From contig JAXHMJ010000002.1 of NCBI GenBank assembly GCA_034521575.1, forward strand, positions 590,706 through 654,705: a DNA stretch of 64,000 nt, written 5' to 3'. Positions 40,812 through 51,514 of this stretch are shown piece after piece. Source of the DNA: a candidate division KSB1 bacterium (GTDB lineage Bacteria > Zhuqueibacterota > Zhuqueibacteria > Residuimicrobiales > Krinioviventaceae). The position numbers and the translations under genes were made by a program. The notes under the pieces were generated by a model, which was given only the letters and a program-made list of their open reading frames with translations, was not told the DNA's origin and did no database searches. The stretch's first letter is position 1. Every line of letters starts with the position of its first letter.

Positions 40812-41118
40812 TGACAAGCCGAATCATTACGTATTCATTTTGACAGTTTTTTCTGATTCTACCTGTTACCCTGCGAAACCCCGCCCGTACCATCTCTGTC
40901 AGGAGGCAATAGGAGGGAGGTGAACCCGGCAAAAAAACACATAACAAAAAAAGTTACTTGATCTGCAATCCGCAAATCTCCCCTCCTTTTCCAAGGAGGG
41001 GACGTTCGTCAGATGCGGACGCCGTCCGGCTCTGGTGGACCGGGGTGGTCCGTGCACCCAAACAAACAAGACGAATCATAACAAGCAGCACGGACTCCGC
41101 CGACGAGCTGGTCAACAC
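40812..41118. other. Intergenic region with a C/G-rich hairpin
   Basis: Between two convergent genes. Hairpin CCCCTCC/GGAGGGG at 40980-41001 with an eight-base loop and no T-run. Nothing else recognised. Confidence 0.4.
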
Positions 41119-42624
41119 TCACTCAAACACTCTCTCAAACCCGTTATCCAGCCGGACCACACTGCCGTTGCCCACCAGCACATCCCGGGCAATGAATCCG
41201 CCCGTGGCCTCGCAGTGCTGGCGGATGTGCAGGAGGCCGTTCGGCGCGTAGACATTGGCTTGCACCCGGCTGCCGTTGCCGATCGTCGCGGCCGCCTGCG
41301 GATTGCCCCGGTCCTTTCCGGATCCGGCAATATAAAACAGCACTTCCGAGGCCGACACACGATCCGAGGCGATCACACAGTTGCTGCCGGTTTCAAAACT
41401 CTGTGAAATCAATACCCGGACCGGTGATTTTGCCCTGATCTCACAGTCATTGCTCAGACGCAGATTGCGCAGCCGGATATCGCCGCCGCGCAAAATCAGG
41501 GTGCAGCCGGGTTTGAGAGTAACGTCCCGGTAAGAACCGGATGACAATGTATGCGTTTTATGCGGTTTCAGATCAATATCCCGCGTGCCCGGGGTAATGT
41601 CCGGGAATGCGGGCAGACCATGATAAAGAATCGGAAATCCCAATGACCGTGATATGGCGCCGGTAATCGTTCCCCGGTTACTTAGATGATTGGTATAGAC
41701 ATTTCCATAGACCTCAGCATTTGGTCGGATTTGTATACTCGGAGCAAACACATCACAACTGTCAGCTACCCGGGCATTATTTTCAATGACCATATGTGCA
41801 TCCTGAATGTCCGAACAGGTGTCTTCCTGAATCGCGGCAAATCCGGATAATAGCTGACTGTTTTGGGACAACCGGATTGAGCGCAGCGCAAGGACCGAAT
41901 ACGTGGCAACGGTATCTATATTGGGGTGACCCATTTTTATCAAGGTTTCTTCGATTTCAGGATTACCCCAGCGTTCTGTTCCAGGATCAAAATAGTATTG
42001 CTTTAATCGGGTAATCACCTCTGGATTATCCAGGGCGACGACTCTAAAATATTCTAGAATACTGGTATCCAGACCAAATTCTATCTCCCCAAACCGCTCC
42101 AGATAGGGCTCAATATAGCGGGAGTCACGATAATACGTTGTGTTCTTGATGAAATCTGACTGCATTAGCATAATCGTTTGATACGCACAATCGGCCTGTT
42201 CGTAATCCGGATGCTGATAATCAAGCTTTCTCAATCTTTTTACCTGATGACGAATATCTCGCAATAAAGCAGACTGTAACTGATATTGTTCATACAACAG
42301 ATCCCGTGACCGTCCTGTATTAAAAAAGAACAGCAATCCAATGTGATCGCCATATTTAAGAATGGAATTTGAGCATATTTGGCTAAAATCCCGGGGGAGA
42401 TGTATCTCTTGTTCAATAATATCAATATATACATCCGGATGATTTTTCAGTTTTTGTTTCAATTGCTGATATTCCGGGTTCTGAACGCTGTAAATATAAT
42501 CATCAACATTGACCACGTCATGCATATCCTGACGAGCCTGTTCTTCACTGATTTGTGAAAATAAATTATGTGTAAATATCAATACAATGACCAACATAAT
42601 ATTTGAAAAATATTTTCTTTGCAT
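41119..42624 (-). CDS. Exported protein with C-terminal beta-solenoid-like domain
   Basis: 501 residues; signal peptide ending NLFSQ. The first half is helical and of unknown family. From about residue 280 it reads like a polymer-forming/beta-solenoid domain (HMVIENNARVADSCDVFAPS, IQIRPNAEVYGNVYTNHLSN, TIGNGSRVQANVYAPNGLLH, HCEATGGFIARDVLVGNGSV), comparable to the secreted DUF7305-like domains. Third gene of a leftward operon with the protease and sorting-domain genes. Confidence 0.6.
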   Translation of the reverse strand: MQRKYFSNIMLVIVLIFTHNLFSQISEEQARQDMHDVVNVDDYIYSVQNPEYQQLKQKLKNHPDVYIDIIEQEIHLPRDFSQICSNSILKYGDHIGLLFFFNTGRSRDLLYEQYQLQSALLRDIRHQVKRLRKLDYQHPDYEQADCAYQTIMLMQSDFIKNTTYYRDSRYIEPYLERFGEIEFGLDTSILEYFRVVALDNPEVITRLKQYYFDPGTERWGNPEIEETLIKMGHPNIDTVATYSVLALRSIRLSQNSQLLSGFAAIQEDTCSDIQDAHMVIENNARVADSCDVFAPSIQIRPNAEVYGNVYTNHLSNRGTITGAISRSLGFPILYHGLPAFPDITPGTRDIDLKPHKTHTLSSGSYRDVTLKPGCTLILRGGDIRLRNLRLSNDCEIRAKSPVRVLISQSFETGSNCVIASDRVSASEVLFYIAGSGKDRGNPQAAATIGNGSRVQANVYAPNGLLHIRQHCEATGGFIARDVLVGNGSVVRLDNGFERVFE

Positions 42625-42649
42625 GATTTATTTTCCTCTCTTTTTATCA

Positions 42650-44885
42650 TTACTTTAATAATGGACTGATCATACAATCCTGATAGGTTTCCCGGCTAAT
42701 CCTGCGAAAAGTTCGGACATCAGTATCAGGTCCGGGTATTGGTGTCTGCGGGAAAAAAATGTGACGATAATTATGTATATCGCCTTTTCGTGTGAGAGCA
42801 TGCCCGATTTCATGAGCAAGAACACGTTTAACTATTGGGTTCAATAAATGCAAAACAATCATCCCATCGCCAAAAAGGGTGCCTTGAGGTCAGACTGGGA
42901 AAGCCACAAAGTCCCAGAGTTGCTGATCGTCCCGGACTATCATCATTGATATCTTTGAATTCTGTTCCTAAAAACACCACATGAAGGATATCCGGATTCA
43001 AATCAAATTCCAGTTTATTTTCAAACACCTTACGCAATGCTTCGAAATCTTTTCCATCTCGATTTAATTGATTCAACGGCGGAAAATCAGCCCGGCCATC
43101 TTCGAATAAAGGAATAAGATTTTCATGATCAAAAACAGCTCCTTTTATTACATCCGTTTTTAAGATATAGATTCCTGCTTGTGCCCAGGCAATTTTTGCC
43201 CGTTTTATTGAAGCATCAATATATCGGTCTTTGAAAGCCGGTCCCCGGCCATCACTAAGAGTCGAGAGTTCATTTCCACTTTTAAACTCGAACCAATCTC
43301 CTGAACTAGCATCTAAAAAGGGTTCACTGGGTACACCGGGGCTGAAAGGCTCTCCCCGTTCCTTGCCTTCCCAATCAAATTCGTCATTGTCTTTGCCAAT
43401 TCTTTCCCCAGTCGCAGCTATATATCCTATATCTTTAAATGCCTCCTGCAGCACATAACAGCGCAGATACAATTTTTTAGGCTGCATCACGGAAACTGTT
43501 TGTCGCAGCACATCCGCTCCGCCCGCGGGTTGATAGTTGACAATCACTTCTCCTCCCGGATAGCACTGGTGAGTACGGTCATTGAAATCTTCGTCAGGCA
43601 CAGCCTCGGCAGAATACATTGACCCGTGTTTATAGCCGTCATCTGTTTGATTCGGCGCGACCTCATCAAGGTCCGGCGACGTTATTAACTGAGCTTCGGA
43701 TTTGAAAATACCTGTATTGGCTCCCGTTTCCTCCAGCGTTATCTCTTGAAGGTTATCAAATGAAGGAGGATCCCATAAAATTCCAAAATCTGTGCCAATC
43801 TCTACAGTGATGGTTTCCTTTTGCCCGGGATCCAGATTCCGTTCATCATCGTGAACCCGAATGTAAAAACACCGTGAATCATTGTCAATAAAATTGCTCA
43901 TAAACGTTCCCCCGGGATACGCTCCGTCCCATAATGAAATCTGAAGGTTATCTGTCGGATTTTCTGATGCATCCAAAAACTCTATTGTATTCTCGGCATC
44001 CAGATAGAGCATTGCCTCCCCGCGAATTTCCGGTTCGCCAGGAACTTCCACCACTATTTTTACCTTTTCATCTTTTTCAAATTGTTCTTTATCAGCAACA
44101 TATCCGGCGCCATTGTCTCGAGCATACTTGTAATTGATATTTAATATATTACCCGGACAAGGCATTGAAAAAATACCCAATAGTGTACCATAATTGCTGC
44201 CCGTTGAATCCATTCTCACATTGACTATATCAGAAATACCCATATCCACATTGTTGTTATCTTTATCTTTGCCCTGAATCTTTATTGTTGTCTTTTCTGC
44301 ATACTTTATTGTATCCGGTTTTAAAGTGACATCAAAGTGATCAAGTGACACGGTCGTATCAATTTCTACCTTGACAATCAAATCTTCAAATAATGGAGAA
44401 ACATATAAATCTTCAAACCATAACAAATATTCCAGATTACTTACTTTTTCCACTCTATATCCATAACACCACCAACTGCTGCCGTGATACCACCAATACA
44501 TATCAAATAGTATACGTGTAGATTTAGTATACCCCGATGAAGTCCATTGTAATCCGTGGTGAGAATTTGCATTTTGAGCTATTAGAATTTTTTCCGGTTG
44601 CCATAAATATAGATCAAGTCTTGCTGCGGCATCACCGCCTACAATAGTCACAATTAAACGACCATCGCAAGGCATATAAATATAAGGTGGTTGCTGCCCC
44701 CAGGTTTTAGATAATCCTGCTTCAGATTTAATTGATTGAAGGCTATCACCTGAGAGAGCAATATCCTCAAAGAATTCCGGTCTTGAAATCGAGATCTCAT
44801 CCTTTATGATCACCTGTCCATCAACTAAATTAAACAGACTCGGTAGAAATAACATCATTATCAAAGTAAAATATTTACCCTCCAT
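42650..44885 (-). CDS. Secreted multidomain protein ending in a HEIGH metallopeptidase motif (frameshift)
   Basis: Signal peptide ending LVDGQ, then beta-rich domains (SLDHFDVTLKPDTIKYAEKT; GFSLWD-like ISLWDGAYPGGTFMSN; ETITVEIGTDFG) resembling secreted adhesive modules. A C-terminal protease-like region follows: DILHVVFLGTEFKDINDD and, after a frame change near 42830 (FIEPNS to VKRVLAHEIGHALTRKGD), a HExxH zinc site. About 740 residues if mended. Seven bases after the sorting-domain gene. The proteolytic role is inferred from HEIGH only. Confidence 0.6.
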
Positions 44886-44892
44886 AACATCC

Positions 44893-45543
44893 TCACTTTT
44901 GTAAAATGATTTTTTTGCTTAATTGCTGTGAATGATCCTTTGATTGAATTTTCAACAAAACAATATATACTCCACTTGAAACCGAACTACCGGTGCCATC
45001 CCGACCATCCCAGATAATGTTCCGATGTCCAAAAGCCTGATGTTCATCTATCAGACGACGAACTCGTTGCCCCAAAACATTATAAATGTCAACTTGAACA
45101 TGACTTTGATGGGGAATGCAGTAAGAAATTTTTGTTGTTGGATTAGCAGGATTCGGAATTGTAGGAAGTAATTCAGCACATTCTACAGCAAGCTCTGCTT
45201 TTCAATTGAATTTATAACGATGGAACCTATGACCAAATTGATCGACTACATCCATAACTATAGATCCTGTTTGGCCTGTCATATCATTCGCAACATCAAA
45301 ATAAAATTCTGCAACTTTGCTGTTCTGAGGATCAATTTTTTCTATAAAAATACTGGAATCCTCAAAAATTACCCATTCAGGAGAATGAACGACCTTAACA
45401 GCAACATCTGTCATACTTCGATACAGATCATTATTGATGCGTAAAGAAAAAGTATTTTTTTCACTGCCAATCGGAACACTAAATTCCGCAGCAAACAAAA
45501 TAGACTTGAAAAACAAAATGAGAATTAAAATACGATAATTCAT
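44893..45543 (-). pseudogene. Small secreted protein with sorting domain, interrupted by one in-frame TGA
   Basis: Signal peptide (ILILILFFKSILFAAEFSV), a 90-residue Ig-like domain and then PTIPNPANPTTKISYCIPHQ and GQRVRRLIDEHQAFGHRNII ending KKIILQK, the C-terminal sorting/FlgD-like domain. A single TGA at 45202-45204 (YKFN-TGA-KAELAVE) lies between the domains in an otherwise continuous frame of 216 codons. It could be a nonsense mutation (TGG to TGA) or an error. First gene of the operon. Confidence 0.65.
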
Positions 45544-46543
45544 GTCTCCTCCCTTATTGTAATCAAATAATAATTTGCCTTATTGAGCATACTTTGCCCT
45601 AAAAGCATTGATGCAAAATACAGAACTGCGAAAAATTTTCACTCTACTCAACCGCTCCAAACACCGATTGAGCAACCTATTCCTCATGACCCCCGGGACA
45701 TTTAGCGACTGTTGGCCGCAGAATATTAAATGCACATATCAACAGAGCTGTGTGGATTTCAAAGATGCAATGTGCAGGTGAGATTTTTTATTGCCTTTAA
45801 AACCTAAATAAAAAACTCATCAAAGTCAAGGATTAATTGAATGAAATTCAAGAAAAATTAACGCTTTACTTAATTCTGTCAGTTTTGGGCAGAGTCCAGA
45901 CATGCAGTGTCCAGTCGTATGCGCATGACAATTAAAAATGACAAGATTGGAAATCAGCAGTGACCCGAATTCCGAATCCGGTACGGCATACAATCCGGGA
46001 TACAGAGCATCCAAATTGTATCTCTCATATACGGGAATGAGTAACACAGAGGCATTTCCCTGCCGCAACGTTCAACCGTCCACGAATGAATCAGCCTGTG
46101 GGCGGATACGGTCCGTGGGCTCAGAGACGAAAGGACGCTCAAGCGCCCGGTTCTAATCTTGAATCCAATGCTTTTGTAAAAAATATTCACTTTTGATCCT
46201 AACCTTTGCCACTAACCCTCCCGTTAGTGTCCGCCAGCTAACGGACGCTTTCTTTTCAGAGCCCGGTGTTGACGCATGGGCGGTGCGCGGACGAAGGAGG
46301 TTCGTGTTATTCAACATGGCCGCCGTTGAGAGGATGATCCATGCCCGGATTGTACGTAATCAAGAGCAGTGTTTATACGTATAAATGAATGCCGCCGAGA
46401 CACAGAGTGTCTCGACGGCATTCCCCCATAGAATGGGGGAATGAGAAGCGTAAAATCATCAAAATCAGCACAATTTGCAATGCGGACCGGGGTGGTCTGG
46501 GCGCAAAACCTGCCCGACGCTCACGGGCGACGAACTCGTCGCC
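45544..46543. other. One-kilobase intergenic region without a recognisable gene
   Basis: No conserved coding signal seen. It contains small inverted repeats (ACTAAC/GTTAGT and GTCCG/CGGAC near 46210-46250) and a very strong palindrome at 46388-46422, described separately. It may hold remains of an excised element. Confidence 0.45.
46388..46440. repeat. Pair of strong hairpins (REP-like)
   Basis: AATGCCGCCGAGACAC (46388-46403) pairs with GTGTCTCGACGGCATT (46407-46422) with one mismatch and a three-base loop. A second hairpin, CCCCCAT/ATGGGGG, follows directly. No T-run; might be a repetitive extragenic palindrome or bidirectional terminator. Confidence 0.5.
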
Positions 46544-47500
46544 CTACATTTTTATAACGTGTTTTAATATATCAAGGATGCTGTAGCGGGGGATACCGCG
46601 CAGGTGATAACGTCCGCCGCTGATAACCGCCTTTGCGGCGCGCTGGCCGCTTTCCACAGCCGGTCCGATGCCTTCGCCCATGTCCAGAGTAGCGAGGCCG
46701 GCGGCGTCTCCGATGATGAATGCATTGCCAAGACGCAGGCGGGGGACGCGGTGGCGCAGGAAATACGTATGCCCTCTGGGCGGATCGGGAAGAATATCAA
46801 TGAGATTCTCCTCCTTGATCTTGCGGGCAAACTGCTGCCAGTGATACTGGATGGACCGGTGTTCGGACAGCAGGGGAGAGGCTTTGGCGCCGATACCGAT
46901 ATTGATAATGCCGTTCTGTTTGGGCACATACCAGGCATAACCGGGCAGTCCCTGTTCAAAGAACCACAGCTGACAGCGTGTATCCTCATAGCTTGATTTG
47001 AACTCAAGTTCCAGCGTTGTAATCTGAGAGGAGCGCGGCCGCGGTGACGCGTTTCGGAAAAACGTGCGGTACACCGGACAGCCGGTTCCGCCGGCGCCAA
47101 TCAGATAGGTACAGCGAAATCTGTTGTCTATGACATATCGACCGTTTTCCTGCTTGATGTCTGCAGCGCGGTGCTTTTCGACCGTTACGCCGGCGCGGTT
47201 CAGGAGAAAATGATCAAATTCCAGTCGACGGATTGCGTACTGTCGCGTCGGTATCGGAATATAGCGTCCGTATATATGCACATGCAGATGATCGAAAAAC
47301 GTCAGACTGCCGGAATAGGACCGCGGGTTCAGGTTCAATTTTCTCCACACCCGCGGCGTGATCCATCCGGCGCAGAGTTTGGGGCGGGGAAAGGATTGTT
47401 TGTCCAGGATCAATGTATCGATGCCGGCGTGATTCAAGGCCTGTGCGCAACTGGCTCCGGCGGGTCCGCCGCCGACAATAATGGCTGTTCGGTCGATCAT
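46544..47500 (-). CDS. FAD-dependent oxidoreductase of the geranylgeranyl-reductase family
   Basis: 318 residues. FAD site GGGPAGASCAQALNHAGIDT, LCAGWITPRVWRKL, and the second FAD motif GNAFIIGDAAGLATLDMGEG IGPAVESG match the geranylgeranyl reductase/digeranylgeranylglycerophospholipid-reductase group, which saturates lipid double bonds. It begins 22 bases after the cyclopropane-synthase-like gene, so the two probably act on the same membrane lipid. Confidence 0.8.
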   Translation of the reverse strand: MIDRTAIIVGGGPAGASCAQALNHAGIDTLILDKQSFPRPKLCAGWITPRVWRKLNLNPRSYSGSLTFFDHLHVHIYGRYIPIPTRQYAIRRLEFDHFLLNRAGVTVEKHRAADIKQENGRYVIDNRFRCTYLIGAGGTGCPVYRTFFRNASPRPRSSQITTLELEFKSSYEDTRCQLWFFEQGLPGYAWYVPKQNGIINIGIGAKASPLLSEHRSIQYHWQQFARKIKEENLIDILPDPPRGHTYFLRHRVPRLRLGNAFIIGDAAGLATLDMGEGIGPAVESGQRAAKAVISGGRYHLRGIPRYSILDILKHVIKM

Positions 47501-47522
47501 TTCATATTCTCCATTCAGAATG

Positions 47523-48640
47523 TCAGCTTTTGCGGCAGTCCGGTTGATCGCGGTGCGGGCGGTTCATAACCACCTGCCAGAGTTGATTGTGCCGGCCCCG
47601 GAATCCGCCGGCGCTGCTCAACAGATAATAGCGCCACATGCGGTAAAAGCGTTCGCTGTATGTATGCTTTAGGTCCGGCCAGGCGTTTTCAAAGTTACGA
47701 TACCAGGCCATCAGCGTCGGATCGTAATCCTGTCCAATATTGTGCCAGTCCTCGACAATGAATAATCCTTCCATAGCACTTGCCAGCTGGGCAATGGACG
47801 GCAGCTGTCCGTTCGGGAATATATACGTGGTGGTCCAGGGATCGGTAATCGCCAAACTCAGATTGCCGCCGATGGTGTGAAAAAAGGCCAGACCGTCCGG
47901 TTTGAGGGTGCGGTCTATACGGTTTCCATATAGGTGCGATAATTTTTATGTCCCACATGTTCCATGACGCCGATAGAAATGACGCGGTCGAATGGACCGC
48001 TTACATTGCGGTAATCCTGCAATTGGATATCTACCGGCAGATGCGAATAATGTTCGTTGGCCCATTCGACCTGTTTTCGCGATACAGTCACCCCGGTGAC
48101 CTCGGCGCCGTATTTCTCGGCCGCATATCCGGCAAAACCGCCGAATCCGCAGCCCAGTTCCAGAACCGTCATGCCCGGTTCCAATCCGATCTTCCGGCAG
48201 ATCAGATCCAGTTTGTTCTCCTGGGCCTGGTCAAGATTTTCTGCATCCTTCCAGTAGGCGCAGGTATAGTTCATGCGTTTGTCCAGCATGGCCTCGTAAA
48301 GATCATTGCCGATATCGTAATGATGTTTACCGACGTTGAAAGCGCGGCCGCGACTTTGCAGATTGAACAGTTTGGCGCGCAGCACATGCCAGAACAGGCT
48401 CAGATTGCCCTTGATCTGTGACGGCAGATCGGCGCGGATGACTTGATTGATAAACTCGTCCAGCTGTTCACAGTCCCACCAGCCATCCATGTAGGATTCG
48501 CCAAGTCCGATTGACCCCTTGGCCAGCACACGCCGGTAGAAATCCGGATGGTTCACCCGGATATCAAACGGACGATCACCATTGACCCTGATATCCGCTT
48601 TTTCCAAAAGATTGCGAAACAGTAATTCTTCCCTAAACAT
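47523..48640 (-). CDS. cfa: Cyclopropane-fatty-acid-synthase-like methyltransferase (one frameshift)
   Basis: About 372 residues. FYRRVLAKGSIGLGESYMDG WW.C, HYDIGNDLYEAMLDKRMNYT and LELGCGFGGFAGYAAEKYGA are conserved in SAM-dependent CFA synthases. The C-terminus reads EDWHNIGQDYDPTLMAWYRN and FYRMWRYYLLSSAGGFRGRH. The frame breaks at about 47917-47922 (METV to IDRTLKPDGLAFFHTIGG), one base from continuity. Adds a methylene or methyl group to unsaturated phospholipid acyl chains. Confidence 0.85.
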
Positions 48641-48830
48641 GGTCTCCTCCTGAAAATAGGTCTCTGGCTTTAATTATTGCAACAGGTTCAGGTTTTGAAA
48701 AATTCTGTAAAATTTGAAAAAATGTCATCGATGTTTTGGCAGGGTATATCCTGAACGCCGACTGTGTTTCAGTTTATTATTTCCGGTTTGTTTTTTTATT
48801 TTAAACGTTATCAATGCTGTGAAATTTAAC

Positions 48831-49344
48831 ATGAAAAAACGCCACCTGTTGCTGCTGTGTATGGCTTTTCCTTTAACCTGTACCCGGATGCCGGATCTTT
48901 TAATTGAATCCGGCAAACAGGACGAGTTTTAATTCGACTATATATCTTTAAAATAGGATTGTCCAAATCAAAGACGGTCATGTGTTTATCGATTTCGGCA
49001 GGGACGTGTTCGGAATCCTGATCCAGGAAGGCGATTCGTTCGTTGCAAACGGGATTCAAACAGCACGCATCCAGCCGCAGCCCGGCACATTGACATCAAG
49101 TCGTATCAAAGTACCGACCATTTGCGGACCGGTTCAAGCCGATTATCAGCGTGACGGCAGGCGTCAGGTCTACCGCCTTTATATCCTGCGCGACATGAAA
49201 ACAGAATTCCATACCGCGGAGGGTTCGCAGCGCATTATGATTATCGTTGTTCCGCATGATAAAAAAGCGATCGTGCCCATGCTGGTACTCGCGGCTGTTC
49301 TCGGCAGCGGCATCGGTATAACTGGTGCATGGATGCTGGGATAG
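48831..49344 (+). pseudogene. Exported hypothetical protein, FecR-like in part, frameshifted
   Basis: A leader MKKRHLLLLCMAFPLTCTRM runs 33 codons to a stop. In another frame (from about 48955) comes VQIKDGHVFIDFGRDVFGIL, GDSFVANGIQTARIQ, and a C-terminal membrane helix MLVLAAVLGSGIGITGAWML. The second part loosely resembles FecR-type repeats. The two parts may be one gene broken by indels; I am not sure they belong together. Confidence 0.4.
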
Positions 49345-49385
49345 AACCGTCAGATTACGTTTGCGCTCGGGAAAGGATTCAAAAT

Positions 49386-49516
49386 ATGAGTATCCGTTTT
49401 GATATCATTGGTTTGTTGTTTCGAATTTGAAGGAAATGCTTCCATTCTACAGTGATATAGTGGGCATCGACATTGACTGGGACGGTTCAAATCCCTATGC
49501 GGATTTTAAGATGTAG
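49386..49516 (+). pseudogene. N-terminal remnant of a VOC/glyoxalase-family gene
   Basis: MSIRFDIIGLFVSNLKEMLP and FYSDIVGIDIDWDGSNPYAD match the first strand-helix of VOC proteins after adding one T near 49415 (GGTTTGTTGTTTCG). It stops at a TAG 44 residues in, so only one of the two betaalphabeta modules remains. Confidence 0.65.
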
Positions 49517-49659
49517 AGGAAAAAAGAACGGTTATTTAATGTCTTTATAAACCTGTTTACAGCAAATGTCTTACAGGTGTGAAACGGCCCGGATATCATT
49601 CCGGGCGACATTTAGTCTGAACCCCAAATTATTGATAACGCATGTAGCTGCGTTTAATC

Positions 49660-50544
49660 TCATAGATGCGCATTCAGAAACGGCAAAATTCTGAAAATTC
49701 CTTTATTGTTATTGGCCACATTGATCACGCCCAGCTGTACGCCGTTCAGCGTGTCTGCAACATTGACGATACCGATCGACAATCCGGTTTGTGTGCCTTT
49801 GACCAGATTGCAGGCACTGACAGCCAAGCCGTTAAACTCTGCCGGCCCTTTGTCGTCTTTAACCAAAACGGCTCCGCCTGCCATGGCAATTCCTATGACA
49901 TCGCTGCCGCCGACGAATCCGCCTGCGAAAGACAAACCTCGTATTTTCGGCGAACCCACGCCCAAACCGGAAAACGAAATGCCTCTTAGCTCGTCGCCAG
50001 CGCCGCAGCCCAGTCCGCTGATCTGTATACCGGACATTTTATCTCCGGCTCCGGCTCCGAGCATTGCCAGTGTGATGCCTTTGATATCACCGCCGGCGCC
50101 GCATCCGACTCCGCCGATATTGAGTCCGGTCATATTGTCACCGGCGCCGCATCCGACTCCGCCGATATTAATGCCCCTCAAGTCACCGCCGCTGCCGGCG
50201 CCGAGGAGTCCCATGTTAATACCATGAGCCGATTCCTGAGCCGCCACCCCCACGAGTCCCAGCTGTACACCGCGCAGCCGGGCGCCGCCGGGCATGAGGC
50301 CCAGAGACAGTCCGTTGATTTCAGAGTTTATGTTTTCCTCTGAAGGTTTCCAAAGGGTGATGTTGATACCGTTCACCTGCCGGACATTGTGGTCCTGGAA
50401 ATTAATGCGCAGCCCGTTGAATTCAGGTGTATTCCCAAAACCGATTCCCCAGTGATCCGAGGGGATTCCGAATCCCCGGGCTGATACAAGGCCGGACGAA
50501 ATAATAACAATTGAAACAATGAGCCAATTCATTCTCAAATACAT
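49660..50544 (-). CDS. Exported glycine-rich tandem-repeat protein (LA_2272-like)
   Basis: 294 residues, signal peptide ending VSARG. About ten imperfect repeats of 18-20 residues with the pattern GLNIGGVGCGAGDNM/ GINIGGVGCGAG/GIQISGLGCGAG. Each has G-[IL]-x-[IL] followed by G.GCGAG, and the ending is GVQLGVINVANNN. Similar repeats occur in LA_2272-type surface proteins. A regular beta-solenoid is likely, with Cys aligned between coils. Function unknown. Confidence 0.65.
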   Translation of the reverse strand: MYLRMNWLIVSIVIISSGLVSARGFGIPSDHWGIGFGNTPEFNGLRINFQDHNVRQVNGINITLWKPSEENINSEINGLSLGLMPGGARLRGVQLGLVGVAAQESAHGINMGLLGAGSGGDLRGINIGGVGCGAGDNMTGLNIGGVGCGAGGDIKGITLAMLGAGAGDKMSGIQISGLGCGAGDELRGISFSGLGVGSPKIRGLSFAGGFVGGSDVIGIAMAGGAVLVKDDKGPAEFNGLAVSACNLVKGTQTGLSIGIVNVADTLNGVQLGVINVANNNKGIFRILPFLNAHL

Positions 50545-50620
50545 AGCAGTCTCCCGTCATTCATGTTGATATGTTTCCATACGAAGCTGCCGAGAAATTG
50601 TTTCAAATGCCGGATGAATA

Positions 50621-51391
50621 CTATATGGTCATAGCTGTAAATCCGCCGTCTATAGGAATGATAGCGCCGGTGATAAAGGAAGAGGCTTGTTTCGAGGCCA
50701 GCCAGAGCACGGCGCCGATCAATTCTTCCGGCTCGCCAAAACGCTGCATGGGGGTATGGCGCATAATATCATTTATCCGTTTCTCGGTCAGGATCTTTCG
50801 GTTCTGCTTGGCCGGGAAAAATCCCGGTACAATGGCATTGACGCGAATTTGATCCGTTGCCCATTCTCTGGCTAAAAACCGGGTTAGATTATTGATCCCG
50901 GATTTGCTGACCCCGTAGGTAAATACTTTGGATAAAGGCGTAATGGATGTTACGGAAGAAATATTAATAATGCTGGCCGGTTTTCCGGAATTTTGAAAAT
51001 GTTTGCCGAATACCTGACAGGCCAGAAACGTGCCTTTTAGATTGACATTCATAATTTTATCATATTCTTCTTCCGTGATATCAAAAAACGGCGTGGTTGA
51101 ATTGATACCGGCTGCGTTGACCAGTATATCCGGTTCGCCCCAGGTTTCAACGATTTCATCAGCCGCGTGTTCAAGTTCCGAGCGGTTCTGCACATCACAT
51201 TGAAAGGTTTTAGTTTTCGCATCCCGTTTCTGCACGTTTGGGTCGTCTTTGGTGACAGACGGGCTGAGCAGGGCCAGTTTGCATCCGGCTTTGCCGAGGC
51301 CGTCGGCCATGGCACTGCCCAGCACGCCTTTTCCGCCGATAATGACGGCTGTTTTATCATTCAACTCGTATAGATCATTGATATAGCTCAA
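50621..51391 (-). CDS. SDR-family oxidoreductase (KduD/mannonate-oxidoreductase-like), paralog 2
   Basis: 256 residues. NAD(P) site VIIGGKGVLGSAMADGLGKA, NAAG motif (DILVNAAGINSTTPFFDITE), catalytic Ser and Tyr/Lys in INISSVTSIT and TYGVSKSGINNL, and C-terminal SFITGAIIPIDGGFTAMTI. It closely resembles the SDR at 56795 in the same operon (many identical stretches). Family members oxidise or reduce sugar acids such as 2-keto-3-deoxygluconate, gluconate or mannonate. Confidence 0.85.
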   Translation of the reverse strand: MSYINDLYELNDKTAVIIGGKGVLGSAMADGLGKAGCKLALLSPSVTKDDPNVQKRDAKTKTFQCDVQNRSELEHAADEIVETWGEPDILVNAAGINSTTPFFDITEEEYDKIMNVNLKGTFLACQVFGKHFQNSGKPASIINISSVTSITPLSKVFTYGVSKSGINNLTRFLAREWATDQIRVNAIVPGFFPAKQNRKILTEKRINDIMRHTPMQRFGEPEELIGAVLWLASKQASSFITGAIIPIDGGFTAMTI

Positions 51392-51514
51392 AATGGCACT
51401 CCGTTGTGGGGTCAGGTGATTTCTGTTTTATGATTTACATCCCGGGCACATACTTTGCTGTACCCGGTTCCGCTGCTTTCAGTCGTAAAGGACGAGTGCC
51501 GGTTTGGCTGTTCT

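Noticed and set aside
35306-45543. Reassignment of TGA to tryptophan (in-frame TGA in the YafQ-type gene and in the sorting-domain gene)
   Set aside because: TGA clearly serves as stop elsewhere in the window, for example at the ends of dctQ, the lipase gene and gnd, where readthrough would run into or across the next gene.
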